The notes under the pieces: model-generated
Database searches by the model: none
The model's input: only the letters and a program-made list of their open reading frames with translations
What the model was told of the DNA's origin: nothing
Part shown: positions 20,349 through 29,757 of the stretch, in pieces
Layout: each line of letters starts with the position of its first letter
Position numbering within the stretch: the stretch's first letter is position 1
Program-made: the position numbers and the translations under genes
Assembly: GCF_000445065.1 (NCBI RefSeq)
Contig: NZ_ATHO01000101.1
Location: forward strand, 1-64,000
Source of the DNA: Sphingobium quisquiliarum P25
Lineage (GTDB): Bacteria; Pseudomonadota; Alphaproteobacteria; Sphingomonadales; Sphingomonadaceae
Direction of reading: 5' to 3'
DNA: 64,000 nucleotides

Positions 20349-21220
20349 TGGCTCCCGAAGAGGAAGTTGCTGCGGAGGAAGCGCGTGTCGGCGAGGCGGT
20401 CGAGCAGAACGATATCGCCATCTCCGTCCGCGGCCTCAAGAACAGCTTCGGCGATCAGGTCGTGCATGAAGGGCTGGACCTGGACGTGCGCAAGGGCGAG
20501 ATTCTGGGCGTGGTGGGCGGATCGGGCACTGGCAAGTCCGTGCTGATGCGCTCGATCATCGGCCTGCAAACCCCTGACGAGGGGGAAATCCACGTCTTCG
20601 GCGAATCGATGATCGGCCGCCTGGACGATGAAGCGCTGGCCATTCGCAAGCGCTGGGGCGTGCTGTTTCAAGGCGGCGCGCTCTTTTCCACCCTCACCGT
20701 CGCTGAAAATGTCGAAGTGCCGATCCGCGAATATTATCCCCATATCGGCGCGGAATTGCGGGACGAGATCGCGGCCTACAAGATCCGCATGACCGGCCTT
20801 CCAGCTGAGGCAGGCCCCAAATATCCGGCCGAACTGTCGGGCGGCATGAAGAAGCGCGCCGGGCTGGCCCGCGCGCTGGCGCTCGACCCGGACCTGCTGT
20901 TCCTGGACGAGCCAACGGCGGGCCTTGATCCGATCGGCGCGGCGGCTTTCGACGATCAGACCCGCAAGTTGCAGCAGACGCTGGGCCTTACCGTCTTTCT
21001 CATCACCCATGATCTCGACACGCTCTTTTCCATCTGCGACCGGGTGGCCGTGCTGGCCGACAGGAAAGTGATCGCGGTCGGGACGATCGACGAACTGCTG
21101 GCCACGGACCACCCGTGGATTCAGGAATATTTCAACGGCCCGCGCGGCCGCGCCGCGACCGCAGCCGTCGCGCGTGAAAGCGGCAAGGCAGCCGCGCACC
21201 CATCGGACGGAAGGCAATAG
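20348..21220 (+). CDS. mlaF: Mla-type ABC transporter ATP-binding protein
   Basis: A 290-residue ATPase that powers the MlaE permease. Walker A is GGSGTGKS (57-64), the signature is LSGGMKKRAGLARAL, and Walker B is DLLFLDEPTAGLDP. The signature LSGGMKKR with the RAGLARAL continuation is typical of MlaF rather than other ABC importers. An acidic N-terminal extension of ~20 residues is unusual. Its ATG overlaps the mlaE stop (TGATG), and mlaD follows four bases after its stop. Confidence 0.95.
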   Translation: MAPEEEVAAEEARVGEAVEQNDIAISVRGLKNSFGDQVVHEGLDLDVRKGEILGVVGGSGTGKSVLMRSIIGLQTPDEGEIHVFGESMIGRLDDEALAIRKRWGVLFQGGALFSTLTVAENVEVPIREYYPHIGAELRDEIAAYKIRMTGLPAEAGPKYPAELSGGMKKRAGLARALALDPDLLFLDEPTAGLDPIGAAAFDDQTRKLQQTLGLTVFLITHDLDTLFSICDRVAVLADRKVIAVGTIDELLATDHPWIQEYFNGPRGRAATAAVARESGKAAAHPSDGRQ

Positions 21221-21223
21221 GAT

Positions 21224-22186
21224 ATGGAAACCCGATCCAACCATGTGCTGGTGGGCACGGTCACGCTGCTGCTTCTGGCGGCGATCATGGTCGCGGCCTT
21301 CTGGTTCTCCCGCCTTTCCGAAGGCGACAACAAGGAATATGACATCTTCTTCAAACAGTCCGTCAACGGTCTGGCGAAGGGGTCGAGCGTCAACTATTCC
21401 GGCGTGCCGTCCGGCCAGGTGGAAACGATCGAGCTGTGGAAGCGCGATCCCAGCTTCGTGAAAGTGCGCATTTCCGTGAAGGAAGGCACCCCCGTCCTTC
21501 AGGGCACGACCGCCACCATCTCCGGCGTCGGCTTCACCGGCGTCAGCGAAATCGTGCTGGACGGCGCGGTGAAGGGCGCGCCGCCCATCGTCTGCCCGGA
21601 ACAAAATCCCCTGACCGCCTGCCCCGACGGCGTGCCCGTCATCCCGACCAAGCCGGGCGCGCTGGGCGAACTGCTGAACAATGCGCCGCAGCTTCTGGAG
21701 CGGCTGTCTACCCTGACCGAGCGCCTGACGGAGCTTCTCAACGACAAGAATCAGCAATCGATCGCCGGCATCCTCGCCAATGTCGAACGTCTGTCCGATT
21801 CGTTGGCCGACCGCAGCCCCGAAATCGCCGCGACGCTGGCCGAAGCGCGGATCGCGGTGCAGCGCACCGGCATCGCCGCCGAACAGATCGGCAAGCTGGC
21901 GTCGACCACCGACAGCCTTCTCAATGACGAGGGCCGGCCGCTGATGTCCGACCTGCGCAAGAGCGTACAGTCCGCCACGCGCAGCATCGACACGCTCGAC
22001 AAGACGATCGCCGAAGCCCAGCCGGGCGTCCGCGCGTTCAGCAACCAGACCATGCCCGAAGTGAATCAGCTGGTGCGCGACCTGCGCGAAATGTCGCGGG
22101 CCTTCCGCGGCGTCGCTGAAAAACTCGACCAGCAGGGGGCGGGATCCATCGTCGGATCGCCCAAACTGCCCGACTATAAGCCATGA
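21224..22186 (+). CDS. mlaD: MCE/MlaD-family lipid transport protein
   Basis: A 320-residue periplasmic protein anchored by one N-terminal membrane helix (about residues 9-30). The MCE domain follows (NGLAKGSSVNYSGVPSGQVE, then GTTATISGVGFTGVSEIVLDG), which forms a hexameric pore for lipids in E. coli MlaD. After it comes a long helical tail (~145-310) with heptad-like repeats that could reach across the periplasm. An unusual loop with two cysteines (PPIVCPEQNPLTACPDG) sits near residue 130. Same operon as mlaE and mlaF; its stop overlaps the next start (ATGA). Confidence 0.93.
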   Translation: METRSNHVLVGTVTLLLLAAIMVAAFWFSRLSEGDNKEYDIFFKQSVNGLAKGSSVNYSGVPSGQVETIELWKRDPSFVKVRISVKEGTPVLQGTTATISGVGFTGVSEIVLDGAVKGAPPIVCPEQNPLTACPDGVPVIPTKPGALGELLNNAPQLLERLSTLTERLTELLNDKNQQSIAGILANVERLSDSLADRSPEIAATLAEARIAVQRTGIAAEQIGKLASTTDSLLNDEGRPLMSDLRKSVQSATRSIDTLDKTIAEAQPGVRAFSNQTMPEVNQLVRDLREMSRAFRGVAEKLDQQGAGSIVGSPKLPDYKP

Positions 22187-22200
22187 GAGGGACCCTCACG

Positions 22201-22812
22201 ATGTTCCACACGAAACGGGCTGTTCTGCCCGCCGCCCTCGCCCTGATGCTGTCGCTGCCGGGCTGCATTTCCTTCGGCGGAAAGCCCCCCGCGCAACTGC
22301 TCTCGCTCGATGCCGCGCAGAAGGTCGCGCCGGGCACGACGCGCAGCGCGTCGGCAGGCACCAGCATCACCGTGGCCGATCCCGACGCGCCCAAGCTGCT
22401 CGACACCGTGCGCGTGCCGGTGCGCGTGACGCCTACCTCCGTCGCCTATGTCACGGACGTGCAATGGGCCGACACGCCGCGCCACCTGTTCCAGAAGCTG
22501 CTGTCGGAAACGATCGCCGCCACCAGCAACCGCATCGTGCTGGACCCCGGCCAATATTCGGCGGATGCGGGTCAAAGGCTGATGGGCGAACTGGTGGAAT
22601 TCGGCCTGGACGAAGCCAGCAACAGCGCGATCGTCACCTATGACGCGATTCTGGCGGGACCAGGCGGCACCGCGATCGCGCGCCAGCGCTTCACCGCCAG
22701 TACCCCTGTGGGCGCGAAAATCGGCTCCACCACCATCGGCGCGCCCTTGAACAACGCCGCGAACAAGGTGGCGGCCGATGTGGCGGCCTGGCTGGCGGCT
22801 ACCGGCCGCTGA
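22201..22812 (+). CDS. ABC-type transport auxiliary lipoprotein
   Basis: A 203-residue lipoprotein with signal ending LSLPGC (lipobox). The body resembles the PqiC/ABC-transport auxiliary family, whose members sit next to MCE systems and anchor them to the outer membrane: the stretch VAYVTDVQWADTPRHLFQKLL and the end NNAANKVAADVAAWL are typical. I take ATG 22201, with GAGGGA upstream; the ATG at 22183 overlapping the mlaD stop would add six residues and remains possible. Last gene of the Mla operon; a 6-bp hairpin follows. Confidence 0.88.
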   Translation: MFHTKRAVLPAALALMLSLPGCISFGGKPPAQLLSLDAAQKVAPGTTRSASAGTSITVADPDAPKLLDTVRVPVRVTPTSVAYVTDVQWADTPRHLFQKLLSETIAATSNRIVLDPGQYSADAGQRLMGELVEFGLDEASNSAIVTYDAILAGPGGTAIARQRFTASTPVGAKIGSTTIGAPLNNAANKVAADVAAWLAATGR

Positions 22813-22819
22813 GCTTAGC

Positions 22820-22842
22820 GGCGGGTAGGGGCGCTTCCCGCC
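22820..22842. terminator. Short hairpin between convergent Mla operon and pepN
   Basis: GGCGGG (22820-22825) pairs with CCCGCC (22837-22842). It lies between two converging stop codons, with no U-tract, so it is a weak terminator candidate for both sides. Confidence 0.35.
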
Positions 22843-22843
22843 T

Positions 22844-25444
22844 TCAATCCAGGCTCTTGCTCGCCTGCTCGGTCACGTCCCTGGACAGGCCGGGCTGGGA
22901 CAGGATGCGCTGCAACTCGGCGCGCATCATCGCCGCGCGCTCCTCATCGAATCGCCGCCAGCGTCCCAGCGGCGGGACCAGCCGGGCCGCCGTCTGCGGA
23001 TTGATCTTGTCCAGCGCGATGATGCAGTCCGCCACCATGCGATATCCCTTGCCCGATCGATGGTGAAACGCCCACTGGTTCCCGGCAAAGGCCCCGTAAA
23101 GCGACCGCACCCGGTTTGGATTGGACAGGGTAAAGTCGGGATGCCGCCCCAGTTCCTCCACCAGATCGACCGTATCCGGGTGAAAGGCGAAGGCCTGCGT
23201 CTGGAACCATTTGTCCAGCGTCAGCGCGTCATCCCGGTAGCGGTTATAGAATATGTCGAGCGCCGCTTCCCGTTCCGCGCTCGTCCCGTTGGCAAGCGTG
23301 GCGAGTGCCGCCTGCCGCTCCGTCATATTGTCCGCGTCGCTGAACTGTCCAAAGGCAATGGCGGCCCCATCGTCAGCGCCAGACGCATTCAGGTAAAGCA
23401 GCGCCATATTGCGCAATTTCCTCGCCCCCTTGGCGGCCGGGGAAAGCGAGAATGCGTTCGCCTGCGTCTTGCCATGGATGGCCCGCCACAGCGATTCGAG
23501 TTCAGCCCCGATCCGGTACTGAAGCGCGTCTCGCGTCGCGTGGATCGCGTCAGGATCGACCTGGGCCAGCTGGTCACCGATATAGGCTTCACTGGGAAGG
23601 CGGACGGCCTCAGCAATAAATGCCGAATCGAGCAGCGGATCCGTGATCGTATCGCGGATCGCCGCGATCACGGCGGCATCGTCAACCATTTGCCCGCCGA
23701 CGCGCCCGACCAGCACATTGACCATCAACTGCTGCATCGCTTCGTACCGGGCGAAAGGATCATCGTCGTGGCCAGACAGGAAGGCGAGATCAGCCTGGCT
23801 ACGATCCGTCTCGATGATCACCGGCGCTGAAAAGCCGCGATTGATCGACAATATGGGCGGAGTGGCGAAATCGTCGAAGGTAAAGCTCTGCCGCGCCTGC
23901 GTCAGCATCAAAAGCTCGTCCCCGCGGCTCTTGCCGCTATCGCGATCGAACAGGGCGACGCGCAGCGGAATGGCCATGGGCAGCTTGCCGGGCTGACCGG
24001 GCGTCGGCGCCATGTGCTGCTCCAGCGTCAGTTCGGCCGTGCCGCTCGCCGCGTCATGGGTCAGCAGCGCGCGGACATGCGGCGTCCCCGCCTGCTCATA
24101 CCAGCGGCGGAATTGGGCCAGGTCGATGCCGCCCCCCTCTTCCATCGCACGAACGAAGTCCTCGCACGTCGCCGCCTCGCCATCATGACGCTCGAAATAG
24201 AGGTCGGTGCCCGCCCGGAACCGTTCCGGCCCCAGCATCAGCGCCATCATGCGGATCAGTTCCGCACCCTTGTTATAAATGGTGGCGGTATAGAAGTTAC
24301 TGATTTCCATGTAGGATTCCGGCCGCACCGGATGGGCGAGCGGCCCTGAATCCTCCTGGAACTGCGCGGCCCGAAGGACCCGCACATCCTCGATCCGCTT
24401 GACTGCTGCGCTGCCCATGTCGGCGGAAAAATTCTGGTCGCGAAAGACCGTGAATCCTTCCTTCAACGATAGCTGGAACCAATCGCGGCATGTGACCCGG
24501 TTGCCTGACCAGTTGTGGAAATATTCATGGGCCACCACGCCCTCGACCCCGTCATAGTCAAGATCGGTCGCCGTATCAGGATCGGCCAGAATGTACCGCG
24601 AATTGAAGATGTTAAGGCCCTTATTCTCCATCGCGCCAAAGTTGAAGTCGGCCACCGCGACGATGTTGAACACGTCCAGGTCATATTCGCGGCCATAGAC
24701 CCGCTCGTCCCATGCCATGCTATTCTTCAACGCCTGCATGGCATGCGCCGTCCGGGGAAGGTCCGCCTCCTTTACCCAGATGCCCAGTTGCACATTGCGT
24801 CCGCTCTGCGTGGTGAAGCTGTCGGCATTGCAGGCAAGATTCCCCGCCACCAGCGCAAAAAGATAGCAGGGCTTGGGATAGGGATCGTTCCAGCGCGCCC
24901 AATGGCGCCCATCCGGCAAGTCGCCCTTCTCCACCGGATCGCCATTCGCCAGCAGCACGGGATAAAGGCGCTTGTCCGCCTCCAGCCGCACCGAGTAGCG
25001 CGACAGAACGTCTGGCCGGTCGGGAAAGAAAGTGATCCGCCGGAATCCTTCGGCTTCGCATTGGGTGCACAGCAGTCCACCGCTGGCATAGAGGCCCATC
25101 AGCTTGCTGTTGCTCTGCGGCGCGAGCCCGACCAGCGTCTCGACCTCATGCTCCTCACCACCGAGCGGGATGATGAGCGCCCCGCCCTCCATCGCCCATT
25201 GATCGGGCGTCAGCGGCTGGCCATCCACCCTCACCTCCAGCGGAGTGAGTTCGTCTCCGTCCAGCTTCAACGGCCGGTCATGGGCTCCATTCCGCCGGAC
25301 CTTGAGCAGCGATCGGACTTCGGTGCGGGCGGCGTCCAGCACGAAATAGAGTGCGATATCGGGCACCAGCCAGTCAGGCGGACGGTAATCCTGACGACGG
25401 ATGATGAGGGGTGCGGTTCCAGTGGAGGATTGCATGTCTGCCAT
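22844..25444 (-). CDS. pepN: Aminopeptidase N (M1 family)
   Basis: An 866-residue cytoplasmic zinc aminopeptidase that trims N-terminal residues from peptides. The exopeptidase motif is FGAMENKGLNIF and the zinc site is HEYFHNWSGNRVT with the downstream Glu in LKEGFTVFRDQ. The bacterial PepN C-terminal helical superdomain is complete (ends near QPGLSRDVTEQASKSLD). Length matches E. coli PepN (870). No good ribosome site separates the ATG at 25444 from an alternative three codons in. It lies alone, reading away from oriC, after the parB gene with a 68-bp gap. Confidence 0.97.
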   Translation of the reverse strand: MADMQSSTGTAPLIIRRQDYRPPDWLVPDIALYFVLDAARTEVRSLLKVRRNGAHDRPLKLDGDELTPLEVRVDGQPLTPDQWAMEGGALIIPLGGEEHEVETLVGLAPQSNSKLMGLYASGGLLCTQCEAEGFRRITFFPDRPDVLSRYSVRLEADKRLYPVLLANGDPVEKGDLPDGRHWARWNDPYPKPCYLFALVAGNLACNADSFTTQSGRNVQLGIWVKEADLPRTAHAMQALKNSMAWDERVYGREYDLDVFNIVAVADFNFGAMENKGLNIFNSRYILADPDTATDLDYDGVEGVVAHEYFHNWSGNRVTCRDWFQLSLKEGFTVFRDQNFSADMGSAAVKRIEDVRVLRAAQFQEDSGPLAHPVRPESYMEISNFYTATIYNKGAELIRMMALMLGPERFRAGTDLYFERHDGEAATCEDFVRAMEEGGGIDLAQFRRWYEQAGTPHVRALLTHDAASGTAELTLEQHMAPTPGQPGKLPMAIPLRVALFDRDSGKSRGDELLMLTQARQSFTFDDFATPPILSINRGFSAPVIIETDRSQADLAFLSGHDDDPFARYEAMQQLMVNVLVGRVGGQMVDDAAVIAAIRDTITDPLLDSAFIAEAVRLPSEAYIGDQLAQVDPDAIHATRDALQYRIGAELESLWRAIHGKTQANAFSLSPAAKGARKLRNMALLYLNASGADDGAAIAFGQFSDADNMTERQAALATLANGTSAEREAALDIFYNRYRDDALTLDKWFQTQAFAFHPDTVDLVEELGRHPDFTLSNPNRVRSLYGAFAGNQWAFHHRSGKGYRMVADCIIALDKINPQTAARLVPPLGRWRRFDEERAAMMRAELQRILSQPGLSRDVTEQASKSLD

Positions 25445-25512
25445 GCGGACAAGCTAGGCACTGGACCGCGAAAAGGCCAGTGGCTCCGATCATAAAAGGC
25501 TGATCCTGGGCC

Positions 25513-26436
25513 TCAGATTCGCTCGCCGGACAGGCGCTGGCAGAGCATGTCCAGTTGATCCAGGGTCGAGTAGCGAAGCGATAGGGTGCCAGCGCCGCCA
25601 CCGGCATGGGCGATGTCCACCCGCACGCCCAGAATGTCGGCGAGATGCTGCTCCAGCGCGGCGATATCCGGGTCCTTGTCCCCCGTCTGGCGCGCCCGCT
25701 CGCGCGGGGCTGCGTCATTCCCCTTCTTGGCGCGGCGGACAAGTTCCTCCGTGTCGCGGACGGACAGCCCCTTGGCTTCCACGGTGCGGGCAAGGGCTTC
25801 GCAATCAGGCGCGCCGATCAGGGCACGCGCGTGCCCCATGGACAGCTTCTGTTCGATCACCTGCCGCTGAACGGGCGAGGGAAGGTCGAGCAGGCGCATG
25901 AGATTGGCGATATGGCTGCGGGACTTGCCCACCAACCGGCCCAGCGCTTCCTGGCTGTGATGGAACTCGGCGATCAGCTTGCGATAAGCTTCCGCCTCTT
26001 CAATGGGATTCAGGTCCTCGCGCTGGATATTTTCCACCAGCGCGATTTCCAGCGTCTCCGCCTCATCAAAGTCGCGGATAATGGCCGGGATACGATGAAG
26101 CTGCGCCCGCTGCGCCGCCCGCCAGCGGCGTTCCCCCGCAACGATCTGGAACCCGCCGCCATGCGGACGAACAATGATCGGCTGGATCACGCCCCGCTTG
26201 CTGATGCTTTCGGCCAGTTCCGCCAGCGCATCCTCATCGAAATGGCGGCGCGGCTGTTCCGGGTGAGGCTGAACAAGGGCGACTTCGATGCTCTGGATGG
26301 CCTTGCTGGAGGCCGTGGGCATCGCGGGCGCGACGGGCTCCTCCCGGGCAACATCTCCAAGCAGTGCCGACAGGCCACGCCCCAACCCTTGCGGGCGCTT
26401 GGCCACCTTCAGCTTTTCATCACCATCATTGCTCAA
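25513..26436 (-). CDS. parB: Chromosome partitioning protein ParB
   Basis: ParB binds parS, spreads as a CTP-dependent clamp and marks the origin region for segregation by ParA; in alphaproteobacteria it also recruits MipZ. The 307-residue protein has the N-terminal GRGLSALLG start, the CTP-binding ParB/Srx motifs [12 protein letters not shown] and [17 protein letters not shown], then the HTH ([22 protein letters not shown]) and a C-terminal dimer domain. It starts at TTG overlapping the parA stop (TTGA). Three parS-like palindromes lie 0.8-3.3 kb upstream in the same operon. Confidence 0.97.
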   Translation of the reverse strand: MSNDGDEKLKVAKRPQGLGRGLSALLGDVAREEPVAPAMPTASSKAIQSIEVALVQPHPEQPRRHFDEDALAELAESISKRGVIQPIIVRPHGGGFQIVAGERRWRAAQRAQLHRIPAIIRDFDEAETLEIALVENIQREDLNPIEEAEAYRKLIAEFHHSQEALGRLVGKSRSHIANLMRLLDLPSPVQRQVIEQKLSMGHARALIGAPDCEALARTVEAKGLSVRDTEELVRRAKKGNDAAPRERARQTGDKDPDIAALEQHLADILGVRVDIAHAGGGAGTLSLRYSTLDQLDMLCQRLSGERI

Positions 26437-27215
26437 GCAGCTATCTCCTGTGCAGGAAGCCGGGATATCAGTTCACGTGCAAGACGCATATAGGCTTCCG
26501 ACCCTGAACAGCGAAAATCATAGATCAGCGCGGGCACGCCATGGCTCGGTGCCTCGGAAAGCCGCACATTACGGGGGATGACCGTATCGAACACCAGATC
26601 GCCCAGGCAGGCGCGAACATCGTCCGCAACCTGATCCGTGAGCCGGTTGCGCCTGTCATACATGGTCAGCGCAACTCCCATGATGGAGAGTTGGGGATTG
26701 AACCGCCCCCTGATGCGCTCAACGGTCTGCAACAATTGCGACAATCCCTCCAACGCAAAAAATTCACATTGAAGCGGGACCAACAGGGATTGTGCAGCCA
26801 CCATCGCGTTGATTGTCAAAAGCCCCAGGGATGGCGGGCAGTCGATCAGGCAAATATCCCAGCGGCCCGGCTGCCCTTCGCTCAAAACGCGTTCAAGGCG
26901 ATGGGTACGCTGCTCATATTCGATAAGTTCGATTTCCGCGCCCGACAGATCCTGCGTCGCTGGTACGATATCAAGCTTGGGAACCCGCGTCGGGAGGACT
27001 GCATCTTCCAAAGCACAGTTGCCCACAAGAAGGTCATAGCTGGACTGGCCGCGATCGGCCTGATTCACCCCCAGCCCGGTGGAAGCATTGCCTTGCGGAT
27101 CGAGATCAACGAGGAGGACCCGCAATCCCGTTGCAGCCAGCCCAGTCGCCAGGTTAATCGCGGTCGTGGTCTTACCCACCCCGCCCTTTTGGTTGGCAAT
27201 GGCGATGCGGATCAT
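26433..27215 (-). CDS. parA: Chromosome partitioning ATPase ParA
   Basis: A Walker-type ATPase that forms gradients on the nucleoid and pulls ParB-parS complexes to the poles. The 260-residue protein has the deviant Walker [10 protein letters not shown] (10-18), switch DLDPQGNAS and the ParA motif [13 protein letters not shown]. The start ATG at 27213-27215 is supported by GGAAAGG upstream and overlaps the rsmG stop by four bases; a longer frame would intrude into rsmG. Chromosomal Soj/ParA type rather than plasmid type, given its position in the mnmE-mnmG-rsmG-parAB cluster. Confidence 0.97.
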   Translation of the reverse strand: MIRIAIANQKGGVGKTTTAINLATGLAATGLRVLLVDLDPQGNASTGLGVNQADRGQSSYDLLVGNCALEDAVLPTRVPKLDIVPATQDLSGAEIELIEYEQRTHRLERVLSEGQPGRWDICLIDCPPSLGLLTINAMVAAQSLLVPLQCEFFALEGLSQLLQTVERIRGRFNPQLSIMGVALTMYDRRNRLTDQVADDVRACLGDLVFDTVIPRNVRLSEAPSHGVPALIYDFRCSGSEAYMRLARELISRLPAQEIAA

Positions 27216-27853
27216 GTTCGACCTTTCCTTGCCTTGGCTTTCACGGCGCGCGCAATGATGATGGCGCTCTCTGCATCCGTGATGCTGCGTTCCACGTGGA
27301 ACACACCTTGCCATGCCGACTGCACCGCCTCCAGTTCATTTTCCGCATTTCGTCCCTTTGGCAGCACCCATAGGGTTTTTTCTGTGGAAAGATGGACCGC
27401 CGACTGGAACAATTTGGGCAGAGGCGCATAGGCGCGGGCACTGATCACCGCCGCAGACATGCCGGGCATATTCTCTACCCTGCCGCCAAAAACACGGGCA
27501 TGTGTCAGTCCCAGGTCATCAATAACTGATTGCAGAAACTCGACCCGCTTGCGTCGGCTTTCAATCATGATCAACGGCCGTACCGACAAAATCGCGGCAA
27601 TTATACCTGGAAGCCCCGCACCCGATCCGAGATCGACCCAACTTCCCTCCCCTGCTTCCTCCGCCCATTTCAGAAGCTGCGCTGAATCAACGATATGCCG
27701 CGCCCAGATTTGGGGACGGGTCGATTCCGCAATTAAATTCTGATGCTCCATCTCGGCAGTCAGGATCGCCACATAGCGCTCCAGCCGATCCCATGTTCCA
27801 CGTGAAACACTGAACTGCGCCTGCAACCAAGCGCGCGCCTCATCTTCTGTCAC
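27212..27853 (-). CDS. rsmG: 16S rRNA (guanine-527 N7)-methyltransferase
   Basis: RsmG (GidB) methylates G527 of 16S rRNA with SAM. The 213-residue protein has the motif [10 protein letters not shown] (74-83), the family stretch [23 protein letters not shown] helix-strand region and the C-terminal [19 protein letters not shown] start at 27851-27853 overlaps the mnmG stop (GTGA). Notably, two parS palindromes lie inside its coding sequence (27288-27303 and 27794-27809), encoding VFHVE and VSRGT. Confidence 0.97.
   Translation of the reverse strand: MTEDEARAWLQAQFSVSRGTWDRLERYVAILTAEMEHQNLIAESTRPQIWARHIVDSAQLLKWAEEAGEGSWVDLGSGAGLPGIIAAILSVRPLIMIESRRKRVEFLQSVIDDLGLTHARVFGGRVENMPGMSAAVISARAYAPLPKLFQSAVHLSTEKTLWVLPKGRNAENELEAVQSAWQGVFHVERSITDAESAIIIARAVKAKARKGRT
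27288..27303. promoter_or_regulatory. parS site 1 (inside rsmG)
   Basis: CGTTCCACGTGGAACA matches the parS consensus TGTTNCACGTGAAACA in its palindromic core GTTCCACGTGGAAC. It is in the 3' part of rsmG, about 850 bp upstream of the parB start. ParB nucleation site, inferred from sequence and proximity to parAB. Confidence 0.85.
27794..27809. promoter_or_regulatory. parS site 2 (inside rsmG 5' end)
   Basis: TGTTCCACGTGAAACA, a full 16-bp match to the canonical parS consensus. It lies near the start of rsmG, 506 bp from site 1. Confidence 0.92.
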
Positions 27854-29697
27854 GCCGCCCGCCGCTTGATATGCGCCAGTAGGGCCGCCAAAGCCGCAGG
27901 CGTCACGCCCCTGATCCTGCTCGCTGCCGCGAGCGTATCCGGCCGCACGTGCTCCAACCGCTCGATCATCTCATTCGACAACCCACCAATTGAGGAGTAA
28001 TCGAATTCACTCGCTATATTGATCCGCTCATTGCGGCGCAGGTCAGCGATCTCCGCTTCCTGCCGTTCGAGATAAGGCGCATAGCGCGCATCCTCCAAAA
28101 GCTCCTCCCGCTGCTCCTCATCCATCCGCATCAGCGACGGAGCCAAGGAAAACAGCAATTCGCGAGAGACTTCGGGAAAGCGCGCCCAATCGAACAAGGA
28201 CCGGCGTGACCCGTCCTGACGCACCGCCGCTCCCGCGCGCATCATCTCCGTAGCGCTCAACGTAGCGCTCAGCTCCTGCTCCGCTTCATTCCTCCGCGTC
28301 TGGCGGAGATCATAATGATGCCCACGCTCATCACCGATAAGGCCATGCTCGCGCCCGATCGCTTCGAGGCGTGACCCTGCATTGTCGGCACGCAGGCGGA
28401 GGCGATATTCCGCGCGCGCCGTCAGCATCCGGTATGGCTCGGTCACGCCTTGCAGAACCAGATCGTCGATCATCACCCCGATATAGCTGCTCGCGCGGTC
28501 AAGAATCATCGGCGCTTCACCCCTAACCTTGGCCGCCGCATTCGCGCCAGCGACAAGTCCCTGCGCCGCCGCCTCCTCATAGCCGGTCGTGCCGTTGATC
28601 TGCCCCGCGCAGAACAGGCCGGGCACCGCCCTCACCTCCAAGCTCGAACTCAGCGCGCGCGGATCGATATGGTCATATTCGACCGCATAGCCCGGCACGA
28701 CAATCTCGGCCTTTTCCAAACCCGCCATGGATCGGACCATGGCAAGTTGAACATCGGCTGGCAGCGAGGTGCTGATGCCGTTCGGGTAGACGAGGTGATC
28801 CGCCAACCCCTCCGGTTCCAGAAATATCTGGTGCCCATCCCGATCGCCAAAGCGGATCACCTTGTCTTCAATGGAGGGACAATAGCGCGGCCCCCGCCCC
28901 TCGATCGCGCCGCTGAACAAAGGCGACCGGCCCAGCCCTTCTCGAATGATAGCGTGCGTCCGCTCGTTCGTCCGGGTAATGGCACAGCTAAGCTGCGGCA
29001 GAAGACGCTCAGGCGTGAGCCCGGACATGGTCCAGCGTCCGTCATCGGAAGGCTGCTCCTCCAGCTTTGCCCAATCGATCGTGCGTCCATCCAGCCGGGG
29101 CGGCGTGCCGGTCTTCAGCCGCGCCATCGGCAATCCCATTTCCCGCATCTGGAGGCCAAGCCGGGTTGCAGCCCGCTCTCCCGTCCGCCCACCCGCATCG
29201 ACATCCTCCCCCCGGAACAGCTTACCGCCCAGGAAGGTGCCCGTGGCCAGAACCACCGCAGCAGCGGTCAGATTCCGTCCGTCCGCCAGGAGAAGGCCAC
29301 TAACCTCCCCCTCAGACAGCAGCAGATCCGAGGCCTCACCTTCAACAATTTCCAGCCCGGCATAATCCTCCAGTAACTGGTGAATGGCCGCGCGATACCG
29401 GGCCCGGTCGGCCTGGATACGTGGCCCTTGCACCGCAGCGCCTTTGCTGCTGTTGAGCATCCGATAGTGGATCGCCGCGGCATCCGCTGCACGACCGATC
29501 AGACCATCAAGCGCGTCAACTTCCCTGACAAGATGCCCCTTGCCAAGCCCGCCAATCGCCGGATTGCAGGACATCGATCCAACGGTGGCGCGCGAGAAGG
29601 TCAACAGCGCCACCTTCGCGCCCTTGCGTGCCGCAGCAGCCGCTGCCTCGCAGCCGGCATGACCGCCGCCCACCACAATCACATCATATCTTTGCAT
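27850..29697 (-). CDS. mnmG: tRNA uridine-5-carboxymethylaminomethyl modification enzyme MnmG
   Basis: The FAD-dependent partner of MnmE; together they install cmnm5 on U34 of certain tRNAs. The 615-residue protein starts with the dinucleotide-binding motif [12 protein letters not shown], followed by [24 protein letters not shown], both strict MnmG signatures. The C-terminus ([29 protein letters not shown]) is the tRNA-binding/MnmE-interacting helical domain. It lies 60 bp downstream of mnmE, with a parS site in the gap, and overlaps rsmG by four bases. Confidence 0.98.
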   Translation of the reverse strand: MQRYDVIVVGGGHAGCEAAAAAARKGAKVALLTFSRATVGSMSCNPAIGGLGKGHLVREVDALDGLIGRAADAAAIHYRMLNSSKGAAVQGPRIQADRARYRAAIHQLLEDYAGLEIVEGEASDLLLSEGEVSGLLLADGRNLTAAAVVLATGTFLGGKLFRGEDVDAGGRTGERAATRLGLQMREMGLPMARLKTGTPPRLDGRTIDWAKLEEQPSDDGRWTMSGLTPERLLPQLSCAITRTNERTHAIIREGLGRSPLFSGAIEGRGPRYCPSIEDKVIRFGDRDGHQIFLEPEGLADHLVYPNGISTSLPADVQLAMVRSMAGLEKAEIVVPGYAVEYDHIDPRALSSSLEVRAVPGLFCAGQINGTTGYEEAAAQGLVAGANAAAKVRGEAPMILDRASSYIGVMIDDLVLQGVTEPYRMLTARAEYRLRLRADNAGSRLEAIGREHGLIGDERGHHYDLRQTRRNEAEQELSATLSATEMMRAGAAVRQDGSRRSLFDWARFPEVSRELLFSLAPSLMRMDEEQREELLEDARYAPYLERQEAEIADLRRNERINIASEFDYSSIGGLSNEMIERLEHVRPDTLAAASRIRGVTPAALAALLAHIKRRAA

Positions 29698-29737
29698 GAG
29701 CGCGCCCTTACCAGAAGGATGGGCTCAGGGTCAAAAC

Positions 29738-29753
29738 TGTTCCACGTGGAACA
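29738..29753. promoter_or_regulatory. parS site 3 (mnmE-mnmG gap)
   Basis: TGTTCCACGTGGAACA, a perfect 16-bp palindrome of the parS type, in the 60-bp spacer between mnmE and mnmG. With sites 1 and 2 it gives three parS within 2.5 kb, about 31-33 kb from oriC. Confidence 0.92.
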
Positions 29754-29757
29754 GCGC

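Noticed and set aside
20039-21757. 572-residue minus-strand frame across the Mla operon
   Set aside because: Antisense of mlaE/mlaF/mlaD, composition typical of GC-rich shadow frames.
22203-22218. Near-parS palindrome TTCCACACGAAACG at the start of the Mla lipoprotein gene
   Set aside because: Core CACGTG is broken to CACACG and the match to parS has three or more differences, unlike the three clear sites at 27-29.8 kb.
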